Part shown: piece after piece, positions 44,464 to 52,016 of the stretch
How positions within the stretch are numbered: the stretch's first letter is position 1
Layout: every line of letters starts with the position of its first letter
Source: Kribbella soli
Lineage (GTDB): Bacteria > Actinomycetota > Actinomycetes > Propionibacteriales > Kribbellaceae
Assembly: GCF_004331345.1 (NCBI RefSeq)
Contig: NZ_SJJZ01000006.1
Coordinates: forward strand, 490,229-554,228
Length of the DNA stretch: 64,000 nucleotides
Reading direction: 5' to 3'
Translations under genes and position numbers: made by a program
The notes under the pieces: model-generated
Databases searched by the model: none
The model's input: the letters and a program-made list of their open reading frames with translations, nothing else
What the model was told of the DNA's origin: nothing

Positions 44464-45221
44464 TGTACACCCCAGCCGAACGCTCGAACCTCCGCGACGC
44501 ACTGGTCGCGGCGGCTCGGGCGGACGCGCGCGTTGCAAGTGCTGCGCTCACTGGCTCCGCTGCGGCGCGTACCGAGGACAGGTGGTCGGACATCGACCTG
44601 GCACTCGGTCTCGCACCAGACGCGGACCAGTCCGGCGTTCTGGCCGACTGGACGGACCGCATGTACCGCGAGCACGCCGCGGTCCATCACACCGACGTCT
44701 GGTCGCGTGGCACCGTCTACCGGGTGTTCTTGCTGCAGTCCACGCTGCAGGTGGACATCGCGTTCGCCCCGGCCGAGGAGTTCGGCGCACTCGGCCCCAC
44801 GTTCCGACTGCTCTTCGGCGAGGCCGTGGAGCAGCCGCAGTGGAGTACACCCGCACCCGTCGACGTCGTCGGTATGGCGTGGCTGTACGCACTGCATGCG
44901 CGGTCGAGTATCGCGCGCGGTAAGGCGTGGCAGGCGGAGTACATGATCAGTGGAGTGCGGGATCACGTGCTGACGCTGATGTGCCTGCGCTACGGCGTAC
45001 CGCACTCGCAGGGGCGTGGGCTGCATCTGTTGCCGTCGGACAGCACCTCTGCCGTGGAGGCGACGCTGGTGCGGTCGCTGGACGTGGAGGAGCTGCGGCG
45101 CGCGTTCCGTGCGAGCGTCGACGTACTGCTTCTTGAGGTCGAGTACGTCGACGCGGACCTGGCGGTCAGGCTGGCGGGTCCGCTTCGGGGGTTGACGGCT
45201 TCGGCAGACTCCGGCTCGTGA
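44463..45221 (+). CDS. Nucleotidyltransferase (aminoglycoside adenylyltransferase-like)
   Basis: 252 aa. The NTase signature GS (31-32) with D43 and D45 (WSDIDLAL) gives the metal site, and a third Asp is near VDIAF. The C-terminal half is helical. Could modify a small molecule or an antibiotic; no substrate evidence. ATG overlaps the membrane-protein stop. Its 3' end overlaps the convergent GT87 gene by 56 bp. Confidence 0.78.
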   Translation: MYTPAERSNLRDALVAAARADARVASAALTGSAAARTEDRWSDIDLALGLAPDADQSGVLADWTDRMYREHAAVHHTDVWSRGTVYRVFLLQSTLQVDIAFAPAEEFGALGPTFRLLFGEAVEQPQWSTPAPVDVVGMAWLYALHARSSIARGKAWQAEYMISGVRDHVLTLMCLRYGVPHSQGRGLHLLPSDSTSAVEATLVRSLDVEELRRAFRASVDVLLLEVEYVDADLAVRLAGPLRGLTASADSGS

Positions 45222-46401
45222 TGACCAGCAGGATGAACGCGATCATCCCGACGATCAGGTGCGAGTTCCCGGGGATCGACTGCCAGAAGCTCCAGTCGAG
45301 CTCGCGGTCGTCGCGGAACGGGACCCACCAGATCGAGCGCAGCACGAACAGGCCGTAGAACAGTACGCCGGTGACGACCGCGGGGTTGAGGCCCCAGACG
45401 CGGTTGACGCCCCGGATCAGGCTCACGCCGAGCGGGATGATCCACACCCAGTGGTGGCTCCACGAGATCGGCGACGCGTACAGGACCGCGAGCGCCATCA
45501 CGGAGATCGCGGTCACGCGCTCGTCGGCGAGCCAGTACTTCCGGGCCAGCCACAGCACCGCCAGCCCGAACGCGGCCGACAGCACGAACCAGGTCGGCTG
45601 CACCCAGCTCGCCTCGTCACCGATCCGGTGCAGGAACCCGTTGAACGACTGGTTGCCCGTGTACGCGATCCCGCCGACCCGGTTGGCGTCCAGGATCACA
45701 TCGGTCCAGTACCGCCACGACTGGTGCGGCACGATCGCGAACCCGATCGCCATCGTCGCCAGCAACCCCAGTACGGCGTTGCGCAGCGCCCGCCACTGCT
45801 TCGTGACCACCAGCAACGCGAGGAACGGCAACGGGGTGAGCTTGATGCCGATCGTCACACCGAGCCAGAACCCGCGCAGACGCGCGTCGTTCGGCCGGAT
45901 CAGGTCCAACAGGATCATTGCGGTCAGCAACAGGTTGATCTGGCCGAACTGGATCGTCTGCCAGACCGGCTCGAGCAGCAGCGACAGCACGGTCAGCGCG
46001 ATCAGCACCGCCGTACGCTTCCGCTGGGTGACGAACGACCAGAACGTCTTGGTCAGGCTCGCCCGCCAGAGCGCGGTGATGCAGAGCACCGAGATCGTCG
46101 TCCAGACCACCAGCGCGACACCCCACGGTACGGCGCCCAGCGGGACCATCGCGATCGCCGCGAACGGCGGGTAGGTGAACGGGAGGTTCGAACCGCCGGG
46201 CAGCTTCGCGTCGTACAACGAGTCACCGTGCAGCAGGACCGAGCCGCCCATCCGGTAGACGCGCAGGTCGATCATGCCGCCGTACAGGTGGCCGATCCAG
46301 GCGCCGAGCGCCACGAGGACCGCGCATCCGGCGATCGCGATGACGACGCGACGACGACCGGCCGGACGAGTTGGGGAGGAGGGAGGGGTGGTCACGGTCA
46401 C
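45166..46401 (-). CDS. GT87 (DUF2029) polyprenyl-phosphate-mannose alpha-mannosyltransferase
   Basis: 411 aa from GTG 46401, which overlaps the HAD stop (GTGA). About 10 membrane helices; the first outer loop has DLRVYRMGG (catalytic Asp region) and FTYPPFAAIAM, and SWSHHWVWII is typical. Uses polyprenyl-phosphomannose on the outer face to extend lipomannan/PIM-like glycolipids. Convergent overlap of 56 bp with the NTase gene. Confidence 0.82.
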   Translation of the reverse strand: MTVTTPPSSPTRPAGRRRVVIAIAGCAVLVALGAWIGHLYGGMIDLRVYRMGGSVLLHGDSLYDAKLPGGSNLPFTYPPFAAIAMVPLGAVPWGVALVVWTTISVLCITALWRASLTKTFWSFVTQRKRTAVLIALTVLSLLLEPVWQTIQFGQINLLLTAMILLDLIRPNDARLRGFWLGVTIGIKLTPLPFLALLVVTKQWRALRNAVLGLLATMAIGFAIVPHQSWRYWTDVILDANRVGGIAYTGNQSFNGFLHRIGDEASWVQPTWFVLSAAFGLAVLWLARKYWLADERVTAISVMALAVLYASPISWSHHWVWIIPLGVSLIRGVNRVWGLNPAVVTGVLFYGLFVLRSIWWVPFRDDRELDWSFWQSIPGNSHLIVGMIAFILLVITSRSLPKPSTPEADPPA

Positions 46402-47054
46402 GTCAGGTCGGCTCCGAACAGGGTTTCCAGCGCTCGCCGGGTCTCGTCGTACTCGGTGTGAAGAATCGCGGTCATCCCGACCGCATGGGCGCCGTCGACG
46501 TTGAGTTGCAGGTCGTCGATGAACACGCACTCGGCCGGCTCCAGGCCGAGCCGCTCGGCGGCGAGCTGGAAGATCTCCGGCTCGGGTTTGCGCAGGCCCA
46601 CCTCACCGGAGATGACGATGTCGTCGAACATCCCGTCCCAGGTGTCCCGCGGGTAGGTGTTGCCCCAGGAGTTCGACAGCAGCGCGGTCCGGATCCCGTG
46701 CTCGTTGACGCGGCGGACCAGCGCGGACATCGCGGGCTGGTGCTCGAAGTGCGCGAACATCCGCTCGATCAGTCCCTCAGCGGGCACCGGCGTACCGTCG
46801 CGGCGGACCAGGATCGAGGCCAGCTTGCGCTCGAAGTCGGGAACGGCTATCTGGCCGCGTTCGAGGGCGTGCACCGGGTTGAGCTCGGCGGTCACGCTCT
46901 CGGAAGGGAGCCATTTCATGACGGCTTCGAGGTAGGAATCGAAGTCGAAATCGTCCAGTTCCGCCCAGCGCCGCAGCGCCGGTTCCAGGCCCGAGGTGAG
47001 CACTCCGCCCCAGTCCACCAGCAGACCACGCGGCACCGCCCGCACCTCAACCAT
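46398..47054 (-). CDS. HAD-family hydrolase
   Basis: 218 aa; ATG 47054. Motifs: DWGGVLT (nucleophile Asp, second Asp replaced as in other DxGGV members), LLSNSW (Thr/Ser motif), GLRKPEPEIF (Lys) and FIDDLQLNV (metal Asp). Phosphatase or dehalogenase-type chemistry on a small metabolite. Cotranscribed with the mannosyltransferase gene. Confidence 0.85.
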   Translation of the reverse strand: MVEVRAVPRGLLVDWGGVLTSGLEPALRRWAELDDFDFDSYLEAVMKWLPSESVTAELNPVHALERGQIAVPDFERKLASILVRRDGTPVPAEGLIERMFAHFEHQPAMSALVRRVNEHGIRTALLSNSWGNTYPRDTWDGMFDDIVISGEVGLRKPEPEIFQLAAERLGLEPAECVFIDDLQLNVDGAHAVGMTAILHTEYDETRRALETLFGADLT

Positions 47055-47143
47055 GCGCGCAAGCCTACTCAGACGACGTTCCCCCTCACCCTCCCGACCC
47101 TCACCCTCACACACCGTGCGCGCTCTGCCGAGCGAGGTGAAGG

Positions 47144-47938
47144 TCAGTGGTTGTATTCGATGCTGACGTCTCCCGAGGACGTCTTCGCGGTGATCGTCCG
47201 GCTCGAGTTCGGATCGATCTTCACGTTCGCCGCCTCGTCGCCCGACGACGTATCGGTGTCCACCTTGTACGCCTCGGTGCCGGACGGGATCCGGATCGAG
47301 ACGTCGCCGGAGCTCGTCTTGGCCTCGACCGTCTGCGGCGCCTCAGTGAAGTCCAGCGACGTACTACCGGAGCTGCTGTGCGTCGTCACCGAGGTAGCGC
47401 TGAGCCCGTCACCCTCGAGATCACCCGAGCTCGACCTGAGTTCCAGCGGTCCGCCGACATCGTGCACCTCGATGTCACCCGAGCTGGTCTTCAGATTGGT
47501 CGCGCCCTCGATCCCGTTGACCGTCATGTTCCCGCTGCTGCTCTCGACCGTGAGCTTCAGGTCCCGCGGCACCGTCAGCACGTACGTCGTCTTGCACCCG
47601 AACGACAGGAATCCGCAACCGCCGCTCTCCAGCTCGAGCTTGCCTTCGCTCTCGTCGTACTTCTCTTTCGGGTCCGAGCCGAACACGTTCCGCTCGGACT
47701 GCCGGTCGACCTTGATCTCGGTCCCGTCACCGGGCCGCACCTCGACCGTCGCGGAGCCGCCCTTCACGAGCAGCGAGCTGCCCTGCACCGGGTAGCTGGT
47801 CTGGCTGTTCTTGGTGCCCTCGGTCAGTCCGGTGAGCGCCCAGTACACCCCGCCGAGAATGAGAGCGACGGAGATGGCGATCCCATACCGCCGCTCGACG
47901 CTCATCGAGCTCCGCGGCCGGCCTTGGACATCGGACAT
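47144..47938 (-). CDS. DUF4097 beta-repeat membrane-anchored protein
   Basis: 264 aa; GAGGGAG before ATG. Short cytoplasmic start, one helix (about 17-36), then a right-handed beta-helix-like outer domain built on repeated SSGD(I/V) turns (TSSGDIEV, SSSGDLEG, SSSGSTSL, TSSGDVSI twice). Such domains are thought to be adhesive or scaffold-like. A Cys pair (GGCGFLSFGC) lies near 110. Stand-alone gene. Confidence 0.8.
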   Translation of the reverse strand: MSDVQGRPRSSMSVERRYGIAISVALILGGVYWALTGLTEGTKNSQTSYPVQGSSLLVKGGSATVEVRPGDGTEIKVDRQSERNVFGSDPKEKYDESEGKLELESGGCGFLSFGCKTTYVLTVPRDLKLTVESSSGNMTVNGIEGATNLKTSSGDIEVHDVGGPLELRSSSGDLEGDGLSATSVTTHSSSGSTSLDFTEAPQTVEAKTSSGDVSIRIPSGTEAYKVDTDTSSGDEAANVKIDPNSSRTITAKTSSGDVSIEYNH

Positions 47939-48050
47939 GACGCTCCCTCAAGTGCAGGTCGAAGTACTTCCAACCCTGGCACATCACGGCCCTGCTGTCG
48001 GCGGGGATGTCCCCCAGATCCCCACCGACTCGACCCTGAGTCTCCGGGGT

Positions 48051-49328
48051 TCAGGCGGGGACGGAATGGAGGTCGTTGGCGACCGCCGTGGCGAGCTGCT
48101 GGAACGCCTTGCGGAGCTTGCTCGACTTCGCGGCCTCGGCGAGGCTGCGCCCGTGCGCGACCGCGGTGTCCGTCGCACCCAGGTCGTACGGCAGCAGGAC
48201 GGCGTTCTCGATCCCGGCGTACTGCCGCAGCGCGTCCAGCGCCGCGTCACCCGGCGAGCCGCCGAGCGACCCGGAACGCAGCCGGTTCACCACGACACGG
48301 GTGTTGACCGACGGTACGACGGCACGCAGGTCGTGGACCGCCCGGATCAGACGGGTCAGGCCGACCGGGTCCGCCGTACCGACGACAACGACCTCGTCGG
48401 CCTCCTCGAGCGTCACCACGGTCGCCCCGTTGCGCCGCGGCGCCAGCGAGTCGAACGAGATCTCCTCGTCGGTCTCGATACAGAACCCGGCGTCCACCAC
48501 CGTGATCGGCGCCAGCGTCCGCGCGGTCGACCAGATCGCCTCGACCGCCGCGGGCCGCAGCTCCGTCCACCGGTCGGCCCGGCTGAGTCCGGTCAGCACC
48601 AGCAGATGCGGGTTCACCTCCCGCGCGTGCCGGGCGAGCATCACCATGTCGAGCGAGCCGTTCGACGCCGATCGCGCCGCGGCGGCCAGGCCGGAGGTCT
48701 CGTCGAGCATCCCGAGCATCTGCGCCACGGTCCCGCCGTACACGTCGACGTCCGCGAGCAGCGTCGGGACCCGTTTCGCGGCCAGTTCACAGGCGAGGTT
48801 GACCGCGACCGTCGTCCGCCCGGGCGCGCCCGTCGGACCCCAGACCGCAACCAACCGGCCGGTGCCCTGCGGGAAGGCGGCCGGCTGGGGGTTGCCGGCA
48901 TTCTCCGGCGAGAGCGGGACGAAACCGCCCGCGAAGTGCGAACTGGTGACCGGCGGCCCGGCCTCCACCGCATCGGAGACCGCCCGGCCGAGGTCCGCCG
49001 GACTCACGTCGGCGGGCAGGATCCGCTCGATCCCCATCCGGCTGAGCCGATCCTCGGCGCCGAACGGCGCACCGGTCTCCGTCGGGTCGACCAAGGCGAG
49101 CACGGCGATACCGCGGGCATACAGTGCGGCGACCGCATCGGACGACAGCCGCGGCAGCGCGTCGGCCAGCAGCACCGCGCGGGCCTGACCGCTCGCAGCT
49201 GCCGCCATCACGTCAGCGACGTCGACACACCGCCGTACGATCCGGATCCCGGGAGCGCCCTCGGTCCGCCGTACGACGTCTGCTTCCCACGGCGCCCCGG
49301 TAACGGCCAGCAGGACTGGGACCGACAT
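48051..49328 (-). CDS. CpaE-like P-loop ATPase (SAF partner)
   Basis: 425 aa; ATG 49328 overlaps the SAF-protein stop (TGATG). Receiver-like N-terminal domain (1-125) without clear phospho-site; ParA/MinD ATPase domain from about 155. The P-loop reads GPTGAPGRTT (164-173), with Arg where the deviant Walker Lys should be. DVDVYGG and VVDAG follow. In Tad pilus systems CpaE guides assembly; here no other pilus gene is present. Confidence 0.78.
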   Translation of the reverse strand: MSVPVLLAVTGAPWEADVVRRTEGAPGIRIVRRCVDVADVMAAAASGQARAVLLADALPRLSSDAVAALYARGIAVLALVDPTETGAPFGAEDRLSRMGIERILPADVSPADLGRAVSDAVEAGPPVTSSHFAGGFVPLSPENAGNPQPAAFPQGTGRLVAVWGPTGAPGRTTVAVNLACELAAKRVPTLLADVDVYGGTVAQMLGMLDETSGLAAAARSASNGSLDMVMLARHAREVNPHLLVLTGLSRADRWTELRPAAVEAIWSTARTLAPITVVDAGFCIETDEEISFDSLAPRRNGATVVTLEEADEVVVVGTADPVGLTRLIRAVHDLRAVVPSVNTRVVVNRLRSGSLGGSPGDAALDALRQYAGIENAVLLPYDLGATDTAVAHGRSLAEAAKSSKLRKAFQQLATAVANDLHSVPA

Positions 49329-49987
49329 CAGCCGTCCTTCCGGACCAGGGTCGGCTCGCCCGCGCTGATCGCGGTGAGGGCGGCCGGGATACGCGGCAGA
49401 TCGGCCGAGGCGAGGGCGATCGTCACCTGCCTGCGCGCCGAACCGCCGGCGACACCCTTCACGGAGTCGATCTGCAACACGCGGACACTGCTCCACAGCG
49501 GCCGGGCGGGCTGGCCCTCCTCCTTCGGCACCACCCACACGTCCACCACATCGCCGGGCGCCGTGTCGGACGGCAGACGACCAGCCGCCACCGACAGCGG
49601 GAACTCGGTGCGGTCCTGATCAGACTTGGGTACGGCGGCATCCTTCGGCACGAACTCGCCCTGGCCGACCGTCCGGCCGACGACCAGACCCTTCAGATCG
49701 GCGTCGGCAGACAGGTACCGCCCCGAGTCGTCACCGCTGGTGAAACGGACCCGGACCGTGGTCAAGTCGTCGTTGGTCAGCGGGGTCCCGGCCTTGAGCT
49801 CGTGCTTGGCCGCCCAGATCGTGGTGGTGTCGTCAGCGGACGACAGCAGCTTGGCGCCGGCCAGCGCGGTGACGGCGACCAGCAGCACGCCGAGCACCAA
49901 GCGGCCGTCCTTCCAGCGCGCCTTCCGGTTGCGCTGAGCCGGTGCGGCCGGCGCCCCGAAGCCACTTCGCACTGCTGTCTCGACCAC
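49328..49987 (-). CDS. SAF-domain membrane protein (CpaB/RcpC-like)
   Basis: 219 aa; GTG 49987 with GGGGAG upstream. Basic cytoplasmic start, one helix (about 30-50), then the SAF domain (AAKHELKAGTPLTNDDLTTVRV ... VGRTVGQGEFV). SAF proteins bind wall or pilus subunits. Couples to the CpaE-like gene downstream. Confidence 0.82.
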   Translation of the reverse strand: MVETAVRSGFGAPAAPAQRNRKARWKDGRLVLGVLLVAVTALAGAKLLSSADDTTTIWAAKHELKAGTPLTNDDLTTVRVRFTSGDDSGRYLSADADLKGLVVGRTVGQGEFVPKDAAVPKSDQDRTEFPLSVAAGRLPSDTAPGDVVDVWVVPKEEGQPARPLWSSVRVLQIDSVKGVAGGSARRQVTIALASADLPRIPAALTAISAGEPTLVRKDG

Positions 49988-50163
49988 TTCGTCTCCCCAG
50001 TCGGTGGATCGCTGCCCTTTTGATCCCGGGACATTCTGCCTGGTTGCCGCTCGCAGGGTGAACGGTCATCCACAGGCTGTCATGGCCTGGGGACAAACTC
50101 GGTCATCCACTCGCCAACCGTGGCAAACTGAAGGAACCAGCCACTATCCGAAGGAGCACGACG

Positions 50164-50412
50164 ATGCCGGGTCCCCGCTTCCTCCAGCTCGCCGACGTCG
50201 CCGAGGTCCTGAACATCTCCGCCAACCAGGTCTACGCACTGGTCCGCCGCGGCGACATCCCCGCCGTCAAGATCGGCGGCCGCGGCCAGTGGCGAGTCGA
50301 GTCGACCGAGCTGGAGAAGTACATCGAACGCCTCTACACCGAAACCAAGCAATTCATAGACACCCACCCCTTCGGCGAAGAAGCCGACACAACAGAAGAC
50401 GCCAACCTCTAG
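50164..50412 (+). CDS. Small helix-turn-helix protein, excisionase/BldC-like
   Basis: 82 aa; GAAGGAG before the ATG. LQLADVAEVLNISANQVYALVRRGDIPAVKIGGRGQWRVESTELEKYI is a MerR-like winged helix with an extra C-terminal tail. BldC-type relatives bind head-to-tail direct repeats and regulate development. Divergent from the SAF gene and just upstream of the tandem repeat array. Confidence 0.82.
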   Translation: MPGPRFLQLADVAEVLNISANQVYALVRRGDIPAVKIGGRGQWRVESTELEKYIERLYTETKQFIDTHPFGEEADTTEDANL

Positions 50413-51298
50413 CCCCCACCCCCCGGCGAGCTGGCGCCGAGGGGCCTGGACGCAAGAAATGGCGCCCGAACACAGGCAGATAGGGCTGGGCACAGGAAGC
50501 GGGGCCTGGACACAGGAAGTGGGGACCGAGCACAAGCAATTACCTGTCCCAACACTCCAGAAGGGGTGCACTCCCCCGGCGAGCTGGCGCCGTGGAGTCT
50601 GGCCACAGCAAATGGGGCCTGAACACAGGCAGAGGGGACTGGGCACAGGCAATTACCTGTCCCCACACCCCAGAAGGGGTGCACTCCCCCGGCGAGCTGG
50701 CGCCGTGGAGTCTGGCCACAGCAAATGGGGCCTGAACACAGACAGAGGGGACTGGGCACAGGCAATTACCTGTCCCAACACCCCGGCAGGAGTGCACTCC
50801 CCCGGCGAGCTGCCGCCGGGGTCCGGACACACGCCGGACGGGGTGGGCACAGAGGTTGGAGCTGGGTCACGAGCCGGCGTGTCTGGGCACAGGCGATTGC
50901 CTGTTCCCACCCCGGCGGGGCACACGCTGGCGGGGGCACACGCTGGCGGACTTGGCACCGGAAATGAGGGCTGAGCACAGGCAATTACCTGTCCCCACAC
51001 CCCGGAAGAGGTGCACTCCCCCGGCGAGGTGGCGCCGGGTCCGGGCGCACGCCGGGCGGGCTGGGCGCAGGACGTTGGAGGCTGGGCACAGGCCGGCGTG
51101 TCTGGGGACAGGCAATTGCCTGTTCCCACACCCCGGAAGGGGTGCACTGCCCCGGCGAGGTGGCGCCGGGGTCGGGCGCACGCCGGCGGGCTGGGCGCAG
51201 GAGGTGGAGGCTGGGGACAGGCCGGCGTGACTGGGGACAGGCAATTGCCTGTTCCCGCACCCCGCGCGGGGTGCACTGCCTCGGCAGCTGTCTGGGAG
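50413..51298. repeat. Tandem array of about seven palindrome-centred repeats (gene-free)
   Basis: Palindrome cores (ACAGGCAATTACCTGT type) lie at 50532, 50645, 50758, 50889, 50977, 51108 and 51237; spacings are 113, 113, 131, 88, 131 and 129 bp. The first two 113-bp units differ at only about 4 positions. The last two cores are perfect (ACAGGCAATTGCCTGT). Each core is followed by a GGGGTGCACTCCCC-like box and GGCGAG(C/G)TGGCGCCG. Before the first core, 20-22 bp sub-repeats (CTGGACACAGGAAGTGGGG type) suggest growth by slippage. The array lies between two convergent genes. Frames through it are open only because stop codons are rare; no coding signal. Confidence 0.85.
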
Positions 51299-51847
51299 TT
51301 AGCGGCGGCGTAGGGCGCGGAGGGCTTGGGTGGGGACCAGTCGAACGTTGTAGACCTCGCTGCGGCGGCGGGGTGCGTCCAAGGGGTGCTCGGCGATTTC
51401 CAGGAAGTCGGCGCCGACCCGGTCGATGGTGCCGGTGACCGGACCACCTCCACTGCAGAACAGGGTGACCGGTGAACGGTCCCGGGCGATCCCCCGCAGC
51501 AGGTGTGCGAGTCCGAGCTTCCCCTCGACAGCTCCGACCGCCGGCTCCGCCCACGGCCCAAGCCGGTGTATGGCCACCAGCGCGTCAACCGGGATCAGCC
51601 ACTCCTCGTAGCGCTCGGTCTCGAGCAGCAGGCAGTCCTTCCCGACCCGACTGAGCAGCCCACGGACGGGCTCCGCGTCAACCAGTTCGACGCGTACGAC
51701 GGTGTTCACCGCCCCGCGTAGGCGGTCCAGCACCGTGATCTTCCCGACCTCGGCGCGGATCCGATCGGCCACTTCGCCGTACAGATCACTCTCCTGGAGC
51801 GCCTCGAACTGCGACTCCAGGTCCGCGAACAACGCATCCCACCGCAT
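51299..51847 (-). CDS. Conserved hypothetical protein
   Basis: 182 aa; ATG 51847 with AGG 9 nt upstream. A helical start (MRWDALFADLESQFEALQESDLYGEVADRIRAEVGK) is followed by a beta-rich domain with two similar strand sets (VRGLLSRVGKDCLLLET and VTGTIDRVGADFLEIAE), as in Sm- or ClpS-like barrels duplicated in tandem. Soluble. No function known. Confidence 0.7.
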   Translation of the reverse strand: MRWDALFADLESQFEALQESDLYGEVADRIRAEVGKITVLDRLRGAVNTVVRVELVDAEPVRGLLSRVGKDCLLLETERYEEWLIPVDALVAIHRLGPWAEPAVGAVEGKLGLAHLLRGIARDRSPVTLFCSGGGPVTGTIDRVGADFLEIAEHPLDAPRRRSEVYNVRLVPTQALRALRRR

Positions 51848-51934
51848 GACCGTGAACCTACCGGTCCCAGGCGCCACCGCGCCCTGCGACGGTCACTGTC
51901 CGCAGCGGAAACCGACGCAGCGTGCGTTAAGGAC

Positions 51935-51994
51935 TTGCAAAGCTGCCGTAGATCCGGTCTATAGTGGTCAAGCCAACGCAAACTAACGCAAACT
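51935..51994 (+). promoter_or_regulatory. Promoter and tandem 10-bp direct repeats before LysM gene
   Basis: TTGCAA (51935-51940) and TATAGT (51960-51965), 19-bp spacing. Then AACGCAAACT twice, back to back, at 51975-51994. Head-to-tail repeats of one helical turn are the kind of site used by BldC-like proteins, one of which is encoded 1.6 kb away. Confidence 0.5.
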
Positions 51995-52016
51995 CATAGG
52001 TCGGGGGCAAAGCGAG

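Noticed and set aside
48051..49987. Tad/Flp pilus locus
   Set aside because: Only CpaB-like and CpaE-like genes are present; no CpaF, TadB/C or prepilin gene within the window.
50413..51298. CRISPR array
   Set aside because: Repeat units are 88-131 bp with conserved sequence between cores; there are no unique spacers of 30-40 bp and no cas genes.
50459..51588. Several 100-300 codon frames through the repeat array
   Set aside because: Open in many frames on both strands because stops are rare in GC-rich repeats; no ribosome binding sites or codon-position bias.
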